This document shows, in pieces, positions 8,589 to 16,698 of a stretch of 29,872 nt of DNA; position 1 is the stretch's first letter, and each line of letters begins with the position of its first letter. The notes below the pieces were generated by a model. That model was not told the DNA's origin. It ran no database searches and was given only the letters and a program-made list of their open reading frames with translations. The stretch comes from an uncultured Oscillospiraceae bacterium (lineage in GTDB: Bacteria > Bacillota > Clostridia > Oscillospirales > Ruminococcaceae), in NCBI GenBank assembly GCA_947522735.1, contig CANNTZ010000026.1:1-29872 (forward strand). Direction: 5' to 3'. A program made the position numbers and the translations under genes.

Positions 8589-9746
8589 ATGCTTGTCGAA
8601 CGCCTGAAAGCAGAAAACTACGATGAACTGATGGATTTTATCAACATGGTCTTTTCGCAGGATCTTATCCGCGTACATTTTGAGGAGGATCTTCCGCTTA
8701 TATTCGGGCGCGACGACGAGCATATGAGCTGGCAGTACGCCATACGCAACGAGAGCGGACGCATTCGCTGCGCCGTCGCCTCCGTTCCCTATACTTATAT
8801 AGTAGACGGCAGGGAATTCAAGGCACGCACCATCACCAACGTCGCCACCCATTATCAGCACACCGGCAAGGGCTATATGCAGGCCGCGCTTCGCGCCGCG
8901 CTGGACGACATGCGCGCTGACGGCGTCGATTTTGCCATACTCTCCGGCCACCGCGAGCGCTACCGCTTCTGGGGCTTCGAGGCGGCAGGCGTGTGTATAA
9001 ACGCCGACTACGCCGCATACAACATCCGTAACCGCGAAAAGCGCGGCGAAAGGCCGGACTTCACCTTTGAGCCGATAGACAAAAGCGATGTGGAGACGAT
9101 AAAGCGTTGCCTCGAGCTGTTCAAAGCGGAGCCGCAGCATTTTCTCAGAACCGCCGACAGCTTCATGCTCTGCAACGCGATGTGGGAGGGTCGGGCCTAC
9201 GCCGTGAAAAGCGCGGAGGGCAAGCTCTGCGGCTATCTCAACCACAGCCGTCGCTGGGGCAACGCCATCCGCGAGCTGCTGCTCAACGACGCTTCGCTCA
9301 CCACGCGTGTCGTTGATTCCTTCATAAACTATCTCAAGGTGGACAACATCTCCGTTATGATCTCGCCCTTCAACGAGCGTCAGGTGCGCCAGGTATATTC
9401 CGACGCCGAAAACGTCGTCTCCACGCAGACCTGCCGCATGAACCTGCTGCGTCCGGAGGGGCTGCTTGCTGCCTGCCTTGACGCCAAGCTGCACGCGGGC
9501 GCGTATATGCCGGAGGGAGAGCTTGTCCTCGACTGCATGTTCGGGCGGTTGCTCATAAAAAACGACGGCGGCTTCTCCGTGACGCAGACCACGCGCGAGC
9601 CGGACGTCACCGTCCCCGGCTTCGAGATATATTCGCTGCTGTTCGGCCCGTCCTCGCAGGTGGCGTCGCCGTTCTCCGCGCAGCTCGGCAAATTCGGCGC
9701 ATGGTTCCCCGCGCCGCTTTATATCCACAACACCGACAGATATTGA
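8589..9746 (+). CDS. Eis-like GNAT N-acetyltransferase
   Basis: A 385-residue protein with the size and architecture of the Eis family: an N-terminal GNAT domain, a central second GNAT-like domain and a C-terminal SCP2 (sterol-carrier-like) domain. The acetyl-CoA site is visible as 'TNVATHYQHTGKGYMQAAL' (about residues 82-100), the Q/RxxGxG/A-type P-loop. The family motif 'RERYRFWGFE' lies near 122-131. Known members acetylate amines (aminoglycosides or lysines), but many homologues in Firmicutes are uncharacterised. The start ATG 8589 has AAAGGAG upstream. It sits between a sugar receptor and a glycosidase-like gene with only 25 bp to the latter, so an amino-sugar or other amine linked to this pathway is a possible substrate. 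That is inference only. Confidence 0.85.
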   Translation: MLVERLKAENYDELMDFINMVFSQDLIRVHFEEDLPLIFGRDDEHMSWQYAIRNESGRIRCAVASVPYTYIVDGREFKARTITNVATHYQHTGKGYMQAALRAALDDMRADGVDFAILSGHRERYRFWGFEAAGVCINADYAAYNIRNREKRGERPDFTFEPIDKSDVETIKRCLELFKAEPQHFLRTADSFMLCNAMWEGRAYAVKSAEGKLCGYLNHSRRWGNAIRELLLNDASLTTRVVDSFINYLKVDNISVMISPFNERQVRQVYSDAENVVSTQTCRMNLLRPEGLLAACLDAKLHAGAYMPEGELVLDCMFGRLLIKNDGGFSVTQTTREPDVTVPGFEIYSLLFGPSSQVASPFSAQLGKFGAWFPAPLYIHNTDRY

Positions 9747-9771
9747 CGAACGATATCGAAAGGAGCCGAAA

Positions 9772-11652
9772 ATGGATACCCTCCAGTATAAAGAGGAATG
9801 GAAAAAGCCATTCACCAACAAGCGCTATCTGCATCCGCCCTTTGCGGAGAACATCTTCACGATGTGGCCGGACCTAAAGGTCATCTGCGGCGACGTGATT
9901 GAAAAGACGCACGGCTACATCTCCTCCGGCTTCCGCATCCTCGTCGGAGAGGATTTGGAATCGCCGGACTTCACCGAGGTGAAATACAACACCCGCGCGG
10001 ACGGCGCGCCCATCCACTCGCTGAGCCAGAGCATAGGTGACTACACCATAAGGATGGAGAGCTTCTGCAATATCGAGCGCCGCCCCACCGCTTTCACCGA
10101 ATTTGTCATCGAGAACAACACCGACCGCCGTCTTAACGAGACGATAGCGCTGCTTCCGCGCACCGGACGCGAGGATCATCTTGTCGGCACCGAGGTGGAC
10201 GGCTATGCGCACTACAACTCCAATGTCCACAACTGGGGACTGCTGACAAGCGCCTGGCGTTTCGAGGAAGACAGGCTCACCGACGGCGAATACGATATCC
10301 TGCTTCAGCTTGGCAGCAACGTCACGGCGGAGTGGCAGGGCGACGAGGACGGGCTGGTGTGGTACAAGCGCCATCTTCTCAAGCTGACCTTCTCCATCTT
10401 CCCCGGCGAGCGCGCCGTTATCCGCTGTGCGTTCCGTCACGGCGAGGTGGCGCCGTTCAGCTATCGCGACGAGCGCGAAAAGGCGCTCAAATTCTGGAAC
10501 ACCGAGCTCAAGCGGCTCAGAGTCGTCCCCGGCGGCGACGATTACCGCGACCTTGTCAACAACCTCGTCATGCAAAGCCTGCAAATGTTCTCCTACCCTG
10601 TCGGCAAGGACTACGTGCTCGCACGGCAGGGTGGCCTACAGCGCGTGATCTGGCCCTGCGAGGCAATGGAGTTCCTGATGGCGCTCGACCGCCTCGGCGA
10701 CTTCTTCGATTACACCAAGACCGCCTACGAGACCTATTTCTTCACCCTCCAGTGCAAGGACGGCGAGGACGTGGGCGCGGTGCAGAACCTGACCGGCAAC
10801 CGCTGGGGCAGCATCACCGGCGGCTCCTGCTGGGGCTGCGGTTATCACCTTATCCACCGCAACTCAAGGGAGGCGTTCGACCACTTCAAGGAGGCGCTTT
10901 ACCGCTCGTTTAGCTGGATGCAGACGCAGCGCGCCAAGACGATGAACGGCGAGTATGCAGGCGTTGGCATTTTCCCGCCGATGCAGGCGTGCGACTGGCC
11001 GGGCGAGCCTCAGAGCTGGACGCTGACCGACGCCACCAACCTGATGGGCTACAAATATCTCGCCGAGGCGTTTGAAAAATTCAGCGACCCGCGTGCCGCC
11101 GAGATAAGAGCGGCATACGACGATTACATGGCGTGCATGAAACGCATTCTCGCCGACGAGATTGCGAAGAACACCCGCGAGGGCGAAATGCTGCTGACCA
11201 ACAAGGTCGGCGAAGAGCTTCCCGATCCCCCAACCGGCGCATATATGACCGACGGTCCCGGAATGCTTATCCGTGTCGGCGTGCTGGAGCCGGGCAGCGA
11301 GACTATAAGGCTCTGCGAAAACTATTTCCGCAACCGCGGCATGTTCCGTAACGGTCTGACCGGACTGATGAACGACGGGCTGATCTTCCAGGGGCATAAC
11401 GCCGACCCGTGGGCGGGCCACACCTGGTACACCTCCTTCGGCGACCTCTACTGGTTCGAGAACTGGCTGAAGAGCGGCGAACGCGACAAGGCCGCGCAGA
11501 CGCTGTTTGCGCAGATAAAATGGGGCGCGTCCAGCGAATTCTATCTCCTCGAACGCTACGCGGACAACGATCCCTATTGGACTCCGTGGATGCCGAACGC
11601 GAGCGCGAACGGCCGCCTGCTCATGATGATGGCCGATTATTTCGGCGAATAA
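9772..11652 (+). CDS. Six-hairpin glycosidase-like protein of unassigned family
   Basis: A 626-residue soluble protein with no signal peptide, so cytoplasmic. The first 230-250 residues read as a beta-sandwich, and the rest as helical pairs rich in Trp and aromatic patches ('RVIWPCEAMEFLMALDRLGD', 'DWPGEPQSWTLTDATNLMG', 'GHTWYTSFGDLYWFENWLK'). This layout matches the (alpha/alpha)6-barrel glycoside hydrolases and phosphorylases (GH78-, GH63- or GH94-like). Possible acid residues are Glu297 in 'WPCEAM' and Asp408/Glu412 in 'DWPGEP'; these are guesses. I cannot assign it to a numbered family. ATG 9772 follows AAAGGAG. As last gene of the importer operon it probably processes the imported glycoside inside the cell. 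Confidence 0.6.
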   Translation: MDTLQYKEEWKKPFTNKRYLHPPFAENIFTMWPDLKVICGDVIEKTHGYISSGFRILVGEDLESPDFTEVKYNTRADGAPIHSLSQSIGDYTIRMESFCNIERRPTAFTEFVIENNTDRRLNETIALLPRTGREDHLVGTEVDGYAHYNSNVHNWGLLTSAWRFEEDRLTDGEYDILLQLGSNVTAEWQGDEDGLVWYKRHLLKLTFSIFPGERAVIRCAFRHGEVAPFSYRDEREKALKFWNTELKRLRVVPGGDDYRDLVNNLVMQSLQMFSYPVGKDYVLARQGGLQRVIWPCEAMEFLMALDRLGDFFDYTKTAYETYFFTLQCKDGEDVGAVQNLTGNRWGSITGGSCWGCGYHLIHRNSREAFDHFKEALYRSFSWMQTQRAKTMNGEYAGVGIFPPMQACDWPGEPQSWTLTDATNLMGYKYLAEAFEKFSDPRAAEIRAAYDDYMACMKRILADEIAKNTREGEMLLTNKVGEELPDPPTGAYMTDGPGMLIRVGVLEPGSETIRLCENYFRNRGMFRNGLTGLMNDGLIFQGHNADPWAGHTWYTSFGDLYWFENWLKSGERDKAAQTLFAQIKWGASSEFYLLERYADNDPYWTPWMPNASANGRLLMMMADYFGE

Positions 11653-11670
11653 CACGCTCAAAAGCTACGA

Positions 11671-11717
11671 AATGCGGCGTATCCGTGAGGTTTAAGCTCA
11701 CAGCTACGCCGCATTTT
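11671..11717 (+). terminator. Rho-independent terminator of the CUT1 importer operon
   Basis: AATGCGGCGTA at 11671-11681 pairs with TACGCCGCATT at 11705-11715. An inner GTGAG/CTCAC stem (11685-11689 with 11697-11701) extends the hairpin, and TTTTT ends it at 11713-11717. It lies 18 bp beyond the stop codon at 11652. Confidence 0.9.
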
Positions 11718-11949
11718 TGCATTTATGCGACAAATAAAGGTATGGGAGCCTCGGGAGGTATCCGTTTGCGCCTGTGTGTACGGCGCCGTCCCGACGTAGC
11801 CCCCCCTCCCGGTTGCATCGAAAGCGGAGCGCCTGACGACTGCGGCGGGCATCTGTACAAGGCTCAAAAACGCAGAGGACAGCTTTAAATTCAAACCGAT
11901 AAATATCACCGCGCTGCCGGAGTAAAAACAACCCCGGCAGTGATTTCTT
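11718..11949. other. Gene-free stretch with structured segments upstream of the isomerase-like gene
   Basis: No convincing gene is seen. CGGGAGG at 11753-11759 can pair with CCTCCCG at 11805-11811, enclosing the palindrome ACGGCGCCGT (11780-11789). CTGCCGG at 11914-11920 pairs with CCGGCAG at 11934-11940 ahead of a T-rich patch (TTTCTTTTG), a weak terminator-like hairpin. Short open frames on the minus strand here lack ribosome sites and I do not regard them as genes. Confidence 0.5.
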
Positions 11950-11982
11950 TTGTTCAGTGAACAATATAAATTGATTGAACAA
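11950..11982. promoter_or_regulatory. Putative LacI-family operator (TTGAACA motif)
   Basis: TTGTTCA G TGAACAA at 11950-11964 is a perfect 7-bp inverted repeat around one central base, and another half-site TGAACAA follows at 11976-11982. The same TTGAACA element occurs twice in the control region of the LacI-type gene at 13520-14542. This suggests a shared operator that ties the isomerase-like gene to that regulator. It lies about 87 bp upstream of the -35 box at 12069, so looping or an unseen promoter would be needed. Confidence 0.6.
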
Positions 11983-12068
11983 CACTTATTTTAAACGCAG
12001 CACCGAACGCTATCTCTGCATTTCACTCAAATAAACAGTTAACCGGCAAACTTTATGCATTAATCCAA

Positions 12069-12098
12069 TTGACCGTGTCCCCCCTGAAAAACTATAAT
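12069..12098 (+). promoter_or_regulatory. Promoter of the isomerase-like gene
   Basis: TTGACC at 12069-12074 and a perfect TATAAT at 12093-12098 are separated by 18 bp. The predicted start near 12105 leaves a leader of about 30 bp with GGGAGG before ATG 12136. An imperfect palindrome, GTTAACCGGCAAAC (about 12038-12051), just upstream has the CG-centred look of a LacI/CcpA-type site, but it is weaker than the TTGAACA sites. Confidence 0.8.
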
Positions 12099-12135
12099 AA
12101 AGCTGCTGAATACATTACGGGAGGACAAACCTGAT

Positions 12136-13464
12136 ATGGACGGAAAATGCAGAAAAATAGCGCTTATAGGGCTTGCCTGCGAGACGGAGATCGGATATGC
12201 TGACACACCGCGGCAATGCTCGGACTGCTGCGGCGCGCTGCGCATGGCGGGCGCCAATGTTGAATACACCGGTATAGTTATACACGACGCTCACTCGACG
12301 CGGCAGGCAGCGGCGGCGCTGAAAAAAAGCGGAGCGGATCTGCTGCTTATCTGCATCGGGACATGGAGCGAGGACAACCACCTGCTCGAGCTGCTGCGCG
12401 CGGAGCCGCTGCCGCTGATAATACAGGCCAGCCCGGCGTTCGACACAGGAGCGCTCTGCGGCGCGCATCAGATAGCTTCGGTGCTGCACGATGTCGGTTA
12501 TCCGGCTGCAAGCATCGTCTACGGCGAGGCGGGAAACGCACAGACTGCTGCGGAGATACTTGAAGCGGCCGCGAAAGCGGAGCCGGCGACGGACCGGCTC
12601 AGCGAAAGGACGCTGCGCGTCGGCATAATCGGCAGCCGTGTGCAGGGGATGACCGAAATTGCCTTCGACGAATTCGCGCTCTATTCCAAATGCGGCGTGC
12701 TGGTGATACCCATCGGTGAGACGGAGCTGCTTGACGGCGTTGCGGCGGCGAAGCCGGAGGATATCGACGAGGTCTGCAAGCGGGTGCGCGGCTGGGGGTG
12801 CAGGGTTTCCGTGCAGGAGCGGCCGCTGCGTGAGGCTGCGGCATATTACCTCGCGCTGCGCGGTATAGCGGAGCGCTACGCACTGGACGGCTTGAGCGTC
12901 AAGTGCTACACGCGGTTCATGGGCAAGGTCTGCCTCGGATATTCGCTGCTCGCCGAGGAGGGCGTCGGCTGCGCCTGCGAGGGCGACGTCAACGGCGCGG
13001 TGATGATGTGTCTGCTGGGCCGGTTCAGCGGCGGCTGCATCAACAACACCGACCTGCTCTATCCCGATCCAGAGGCTAACACGATACTCTTTTCGCACTG
13101 CGGCAGCAGCGGCTTTTCGCTGGCGGATGCGAGAGGAATCACGCTCGCGCCGGTGCGGCTGATGGAGACTGGCGTCTGCGCGCTGTTCCTGCCCAAAACC
13201 GGCGTCGTGACGCTTGCCGGGCTTGTCGGTCACGGTGAAAAGCTGCGCATGTCGGTCATGACCGGCGAAGCGATAGAAACGGGGATGGAGTTTCCGGGCA
13301 ATCCGGTGAAGGTCAAATTTGACACTCCGGTCCTCGATATCTGCCGCGAGATTGCCGAAAAGGGCTGCGGACACCACTGGATGGCGGCCTACGGCGACGT
13401 CTCCGCGCAGCTTGAGGAATACTGCCGCTCGCACGGGGTGATATACCGGCGCCTCGGCAGATAA
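12136..13464 (+). CDS. L-fucose/L-arabinose isomerase-like protein
   Basis: A 442-residue cytoplasmic protein of the FucI/AraA superfamily, shorter than true FucI (about 590 residues) and similar to the many 'fucose isomerase-like' proteins of unknown sugar. The N-terminal Rossmann-like half carries 'LLICIGTWSEDNHLLELL'. The active-site region has 'CACEGDVNGAVMM', in which Glu282 and Asp284 match the metal-binding acids of the family ('CEaDvyGAl'). 'VGHGEKLRM' and 'KGCGHHWM' near the C-terminus could supply the His. It would interconvert an aldose and a ketose using Mn2+. It stands alone behind its own promoter, tail to tail with a LacI-type gene that probably controls it. The actual sugar, and whether it is an isomerase at all, are open. 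Confidence 0.75.
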   Translation: MDGKCRKIALIGLACETEIGYADTPRQCSDCCGALRMAGANVEYTGIVIHDAHSTRQAAAALKKSGADLLLICIGTWSEDNHLLELLRAEPLPLIIQASPAFDTGALCGAHQIASVLHDVGYPAASIVYGEAGNAQTAAEILEAAAKAEPATDRLSERTLRVGIIGSRVQGMTEIAFDEFALYSKCGVLVIPIGETELLDGVAAAKPEDIDEVCKRVRGWGCRVSVQERPLREAAAYYLALRGIAERYALDGLSVKCYTRFMGKVCLGYSLLAEEGVGCACEGDVNGAVMMCLLGRFSGGCINNTDLLYPDPEANTILFSHCGSSGFSLADARGITLAPVRLMETGVCALFLPKTGVVTLAGLVGHGEKLRMSVMTGEAIETGMEFPGNPVKVKFDTPVLDICREIAEKGCGHHWMAAYGDVSAQLEEYCRSHGVIYRRLGR

Positions 13465-13481
13465 AATGTATAAATATGCAA

Positions 13482-13509
13482 TCGCCGCCTGATGTAACTC
13501 AGACGGCGA
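13482..13509. terminator. Hairpin between convergent genes
   Basis: TCGCCGCCTGA at 13482-13492 pairs with TCAGACGGCGA at 13499-13509 with one mismatch. It sits between the stop codons of the isomerase-like gene (13464) and the convergent repressor gene (13520). T-runs are poor on the plus strand and modest on the minus strand (ATTTATACATTTT after the stem), so it may act mainly for the repressor gene. Confidence 0.5.
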
Positions 13510-13519
13510 CCGTGCGGCG

Positions 13520-14542
13520 TTATCTGACGGGCGGCGAAGCTGTAGACCCGCGCACGATGAGCCTGCTCGATTGGAGCGTTACGGTCTCGTGCGGCCCGGG
13601 GCGGCGATTTTCGATCTGTCGGCTCAGGCACTCCACCGCCTTTTCCGCCATCTCAAAGGAGTCTATCCGAATGGTTGTCAGCGCAGGGAAATAGAGTCTG
13701 GAGAAATAGAGGTCGTCGATGCCGGTAAAGGAGATATCGTCCGGGATGCGCAGGCCGTGATCCTGCGCGCACCGCATGGCCGCAAGCGCAAAGAGATCGG
13801 TTGCGCAGACGACGGCCGTGGGACGCTCGTCAAATTCGAGTATGCTCTCCATGCAGCGGTAGGCGGAGTCTGCATCGCAGGCACCGGACTGTATCCACGT
13901 CGGATGCACCGTCAGGCGGTGGCTCGAAAGCGCGCGGCAGAAGCCGTTGAAGGTGCTGATATAAAAATCCGGTATCGCCTGTTCGCCGATGAATCCGACC
14001 GCGCGATGCCCAAGCTCGATCAGATATGTCGCGGCGGTAAAGCATGCCTCGTCGTAGTCGGCACAGATTCGGCTGTAGCGTGCGTCACGGCGGTGGCTGT
14101 CGATAACGACGAAGGACACCTCCGACTGCGAGAGAAAGAGAAGCGTCTCGGAGTCGATGTCGCGCAGGAAGATAAGTCCGTCGACAGAGCCGCGGCGGAC
14201 AGCCTTAGCCGCAGCCGAGGACTGAAAGGTGTCGGTCACCTTGCACAGGACGACCCTCAGCTCGTGCCCCTGCGCGGCGACGGCGATGGTATCGAGGATT
14301 GTGGAGTAGAACAGATCGCCGAGCGAGGCCTCTCCGTCCACAACGAGATATACGTTGGACTCGCGCCGCACCACCGCCGTCTTTGAGCTCTTGTCCGGGA
14401 CATATCCCTCCTGCTCGACTATGGCAAGCACCCTGTCGCGAGTGCGCTGACTGATGCCAGGGCGATCGTTCAAGACGTATGATACGGTTGCGGCGGATAC
14501 GTTTGCAAGCTCGGCTATCCTTCGTATTGTCACCTCCGGCAT
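13520..14542 (-). CDS. LacI-family transcriptional regulator
   Basis: A 340-residue repressor. Residues 1-50 are the LacI helix-turn-helix and hinge: 'VTIRRIAELANVSAATVSYVLNDRPGIS' in shape, with the hallmark 'ATVSYVLN', then 'TRDRVLAIVEQEGYVPD'. The remainder is a periplasmic-binding-protein-like sugar sensor ('GFIGEQAIPDFY', 'PTAVVCATDLFALAAMRCAQ', 'PDDISFTGIDDLYFS'). ATG 14542 follows GGGAGG at a good distance. It is convergent with the isomerase-like gene and preceded by its own promoter, which contains a TTGAACA half-site in the spacer. Autorepression and control of the isomerase-like gene are therefore likely. The inducer is probably a sugar related to that gene's substrate. Confidence 0.93.
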   Translation of the reverse strand: MPEVTIRRIAELANVSAATVSYVLNDRPGISQRTRDRVLAIVEQEGYVPDKSSKTAVVRRESNVYLVVDGEASLGDLFYSTILDTIAVAAQGHELRVVLCKVTDTFQSSAAAKAVRRGSVDGLIFLRDIDSETLLFLSQSEVSFVVIDSHRRDARYSRICADYDEACFTAATYLIELGHRAVGFIGEQAIPDFYISTFNGFCRALSSHRLTVHPTWIQSGACDADSAYRCMESILEFDERPTAVVCATDLFALAAMRCAQDHGLRIPDDISFTGIDDLYFSRLYFPALTTIRIDSFEMAEKAVECLSRQIENRRPGPHETVTLQSSRLIVRGSTASPPVR

Positions 14543-14573
14543 GTCAGTCCCTCCCGTTTCGGTTTATGATGTA

Positions 14574-14624
14574 AGTATATCATTGAACAGTCTCGTTGTA
14601 AAGTGATCTTGATAGAATGTTCAA
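14574..14624 (-). promoter_or_regulatory. Promoter of the LacI-type gene with embedded TTGAACA operators
   Basis: On the minus strand TTTACA (plus 14597-14602) and TATACT (plus 14574-14579) are 17 bp apart. The plus-strand half-site TTGAACA at 14583-14589 lies inside the spacer, and the opposite half-site TGTTCAA lies upstream at 14618-14624. A repressor bound to the spacer site would block RNA polymerase directly. Confidence 0.75.
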
Positions 14625-14642
14625 TAAAGGATAATTTTTGCG

Positions 14643-14684
14643 AAAAACGCGGCTCCCGGAAAACAGCCTCCGGAAGCCGCGTTT
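14643..14684 (-). terminator. Terminator of the aldo/keto reductase gene
   Basis: AAACGCGGCTCCCGG at 14645-14659 pairs with CCGGAAGCCGCGTTT at 14670-14684, with one mismatch. On the minus strand the stem runs into TTTTT (plus 14643-14647), directly after the reductase stop at 14700. On the plus strand the tail is only TTTGATTTG, so it is mainly a minus-strand terminator. It insulates the repressor promoter. Confidence 0.88.
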
Positions 14685-14699
14685 GATTTGAAGCAATGC

Positions 14700-15650
14700 T
14701 CAGCGCTCAAGCTCGGAGATATCTGCGGCGGACATGACAAAATCCGGCGCGGACATCGAATCGACGAGCTGGGATAGCTTAGAGCAGCCGACTATGGCAA
14801 GGCCGTCCACAGGATTCGAGGTGATATAGGCAAGCGCCGCGGCGGCAGGAGAAATCCCGTTTTCGCGGCAGATGCGGCGCATCGTCTCCATGCGTCCGGC
14901 GTTGCGCGGGGTCAGAAAACGTTCGCGCGCGGCGCCGGTGAGGGCGTCGAGGCTCTCAAAGCCCTTGGAGAAGAAGCCCTTGGCCTGTGAAGAAAATGCC
15001 ATTACCGGCATCCGGGCGTCAATATAGAACCGGCGCGAGTCGGGATTCATTGCGGCAAGGGTGTTGTCGCCCCAGTCGGCGCTGGTGATCTGCGCGGCAG
15101 TCCAGAGTATCTGGCTGAGCGCAAACCGGGTCTTTCCGTGCCGCGCCGCCCACTCGTTCGCCTCGGCAATGCGGTCCGGCTCCCAATTTGAGACGCCGAC
15201 AAGCCGCGTCTTGCCCTCACGGACAAGCTCGTCGCAGATATCGACTATCTCGCCGACGGGAATATTGCGGTCGTCGCGATGCAGCAGCCACGCGTCCACG
15301 CAATCCACGCCGAGCGCGTCAAGGCTTTTAGCTATCTCGGTGCGCAGATTTTCAGGAGTGAGGCAGGCCTTGCAGTCGCCGCCGGTGCGCTCGATAAGTC
15401 CCGCCTTGGTAACTATCACCGGTTTTACGCCGGAGGAGCGCAGCCAGCGCCCAACAGTGCGCTCACTCGCCTGCTCGCCGCCGGGAAGCCAGTTGGCATA
15501 GGAAAAGGCGGTGTCTATAACCTTGCCATCGTGCGCGAAGTAGTAATCGAGCATTTCGGCGGCGGCGCTTTCGGAAATCCTTGTGCCGAAGTAGCAGGTG
15601 CCGATGACGATGCGCGAGAACTCGATTCCGTTGATATTGCAGAGCTTCAC
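14700..15650 (-). CDS. Aldo/keto reductase
   Basis: A 316-residue NAD(P)H-dependent oxidoreductase of the AKR family. The catalytic tetrad can be placed: Asp and Tyr in 'DTAFSYANW', Lys in 'VIVTKAGL' and His in 'AWLLHRDD'. Later segments 'LVGVSNWEP' and 'GLAIVGCSK' fit the cofactor-binding side of the barrel. I start it at GTG 15650, which is preceded by AAGGAAG and gives the usual N-terminus 'KLCNINGIEFSRIVIG'. An ATG at 15764 in frame would add 38 residues that overlap the end of the next gene and are not family-like. It reduces sugar aldehydes or similar carbonyls, and the substrate is unknown. Neighbours on the same strand are a DUF1848 gene and guaB, with no obvious link. Confidence 0.88.
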   Translation of the reverse strand: MKLCNINGIEFSRIVIGTCYFGTRISESAAAEMLDYYFAHDGKVIDTAFSYANWLPGGEQASERTVGRWLRSSGVKPVIVTKAGLIERTGGDCKACLTPENLRTEIAKSLDALGVDCVDAWLLHRDDRNIPVGEIVDICDELVREGKTRLVGVSNWEPDRIAEANEWAARHGKTRFALSQILWTAAQITSADWGDNTLAAMNPDSRRFYIDARMPVMAFSSQAKGFFSKGFESLDALTGAARERFLTPRNAGRMETMRRICRENGISPAAAALAYITSNPVDGLAIVGCSKLSQLVDSMSAPDFVMSAADISELER

Positions 15651-15702
15651 GATAACACTTCCTTTATCATATATCGTATATCTATTGCCGTTTACGGCGA
15701 CG

Positions 15703-16638
15703 TCAAAACAGGCTGAGCTGCTCGAGCCTATAGGAGCCGTCGCTTCTGTCAACAACCGTCTCATCCTCCCCCACGCGTCCGATCAGCAGCTCGCCCTCGG
15801 GGTCGTGCGAGCGGTTGCGCGCCGTGGCCGTGCTCATAAGCCCCGTCGCGTAGCAGTATACGCAACCGTTCACGCAGGTGTTGTAAGCGCCGATATCGAT
15901 GCTCTTCCGGCAGCCGCAGCGGGGACGCTGATTTTTCTCTGGGGGGATGTTCAGCGTGCAGCCGCAAATCTTCTCGATGCGCGACGCCGATATGCACGCG
16001 CCGTGGCTGACGCCGTATTCGCTCAGATCAAGCTCCTCGCAGCAGCTCTTCACCCGCAGCCCGTGCTCGTGCGCCGTTTTGCTTATAATTTCCGCAAGCT
16101 TGCACATTTCCTCCGGCTCAAGCTCTCTTATCGCGTCCGATTTTATCTTTGGATAGACGTCCACAAAGCTTATCACGACAGTATCGGTATACTTTTTCGC
16201 CCCTGCCAGCCTGTCGCACAGCCGCGCGAAGTGCTCGCGGTGATAGTCTATCCCAATGGCGTCGGTCAAAATCACCGGGTCGTACCGCCACACCGTCCGC
16301 AGACTGCCGATGCGCTCCGAGAGCGATATAAACGTCTCGATTATATCCTCTTTCGGACGCAGTCCCGGCTCGATATCGCGTCCATAGGGCGTGAGCGTAA
16401 ACTGGAAATAGTATTTGTAGCCCCGCGTGTCCAGCTCGTCAAGATACGGCATGAGATTTTGCGGATCCTTTGTCCAGAATACGATGCAGTCCACCGTATC
16501 CGGCGAGAGCGCGACGCGATAAATCTGCGAGTGATTGACAGGATTGCGCGTCAGAAGCTGCCCCGCGCGGATGCGGTTCATGAACCACTCCGAGTAATGG
16601 CAGGGAATATCGGTTCTTCTTGAAGCGGAAACGATCAT
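15703..16638 (-). CDS. DUF1848 family protein with C-terminal cysteine cluster
   Basis: A 311-residue protein recognised by its start 'MIVSASRRTDIPCHYSEWF', the 'VFWTKDPQNLMPYL' segment and the cysteine-rich C-terminal part. The latter includes 'KICGCTLN', 'PRCGCRKSIDIGAYNTC' and 'NGCVYCYA'. The family has no established biochemical function. The TIM-barrel-like pattern and the CxYCYA motif recall radical-SAM or spore-photoproduct-lyase-like proteins, so an iron-sulfur cluster is plausible. The arrangement of cysteines at the C-terminal end is unlike classic radical-SAM enzymes. ATG 16638 has only a distant GGAG as ribosome site. It lies 52 bp upstream of the reductase and 60 bp after guaB on the same strand. 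Confidence 0.82.
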   Translation of the reverse strand: MIVSASRRTDIPCHYSEWFMNRIRAGQLLTRNPVNHSQIYRVALSPDTVDCIVFWTKDPQNLMPYLDELDTRGYKYYFQFTLTPYGRDIEPGLRPKEDIIETFISLSERIGSLRTVWRYDPVILTDAIGIDYHREHFARLCDRLAGAKKYTDTVVISFVDVYPKIKSDAIRELEPEEMCKLAEIISKTAHEHGLRVKSCCEELDLSEYGVSHGACISASRIEKICGCTLNIPPEKNQRPRCGCRKSIDIGAYNTCVNGCVYCYATGLMSTATARNRSHDPEGELLIGRVGEDETVVDRSDGSYRLEQLSLF

Positions 16639-16698
16639 TGCGCATCACTGCTCCATCATCACAATTTAAGCCTTGTCTGTTTCGTTATCGTGCCTCCG

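Noticed and set aside
12115..13434. Minus-strand open frame opposite the isomerase-like gene
   Set aside because: The plus frame has promoter, ribosome site and family motifs; the antisense protein has none.
15598..16623. Plus-strand open frame opposite the DUF1848 gene
   Set aside because: The minus frame carries the family motifs and cysteine cluster.
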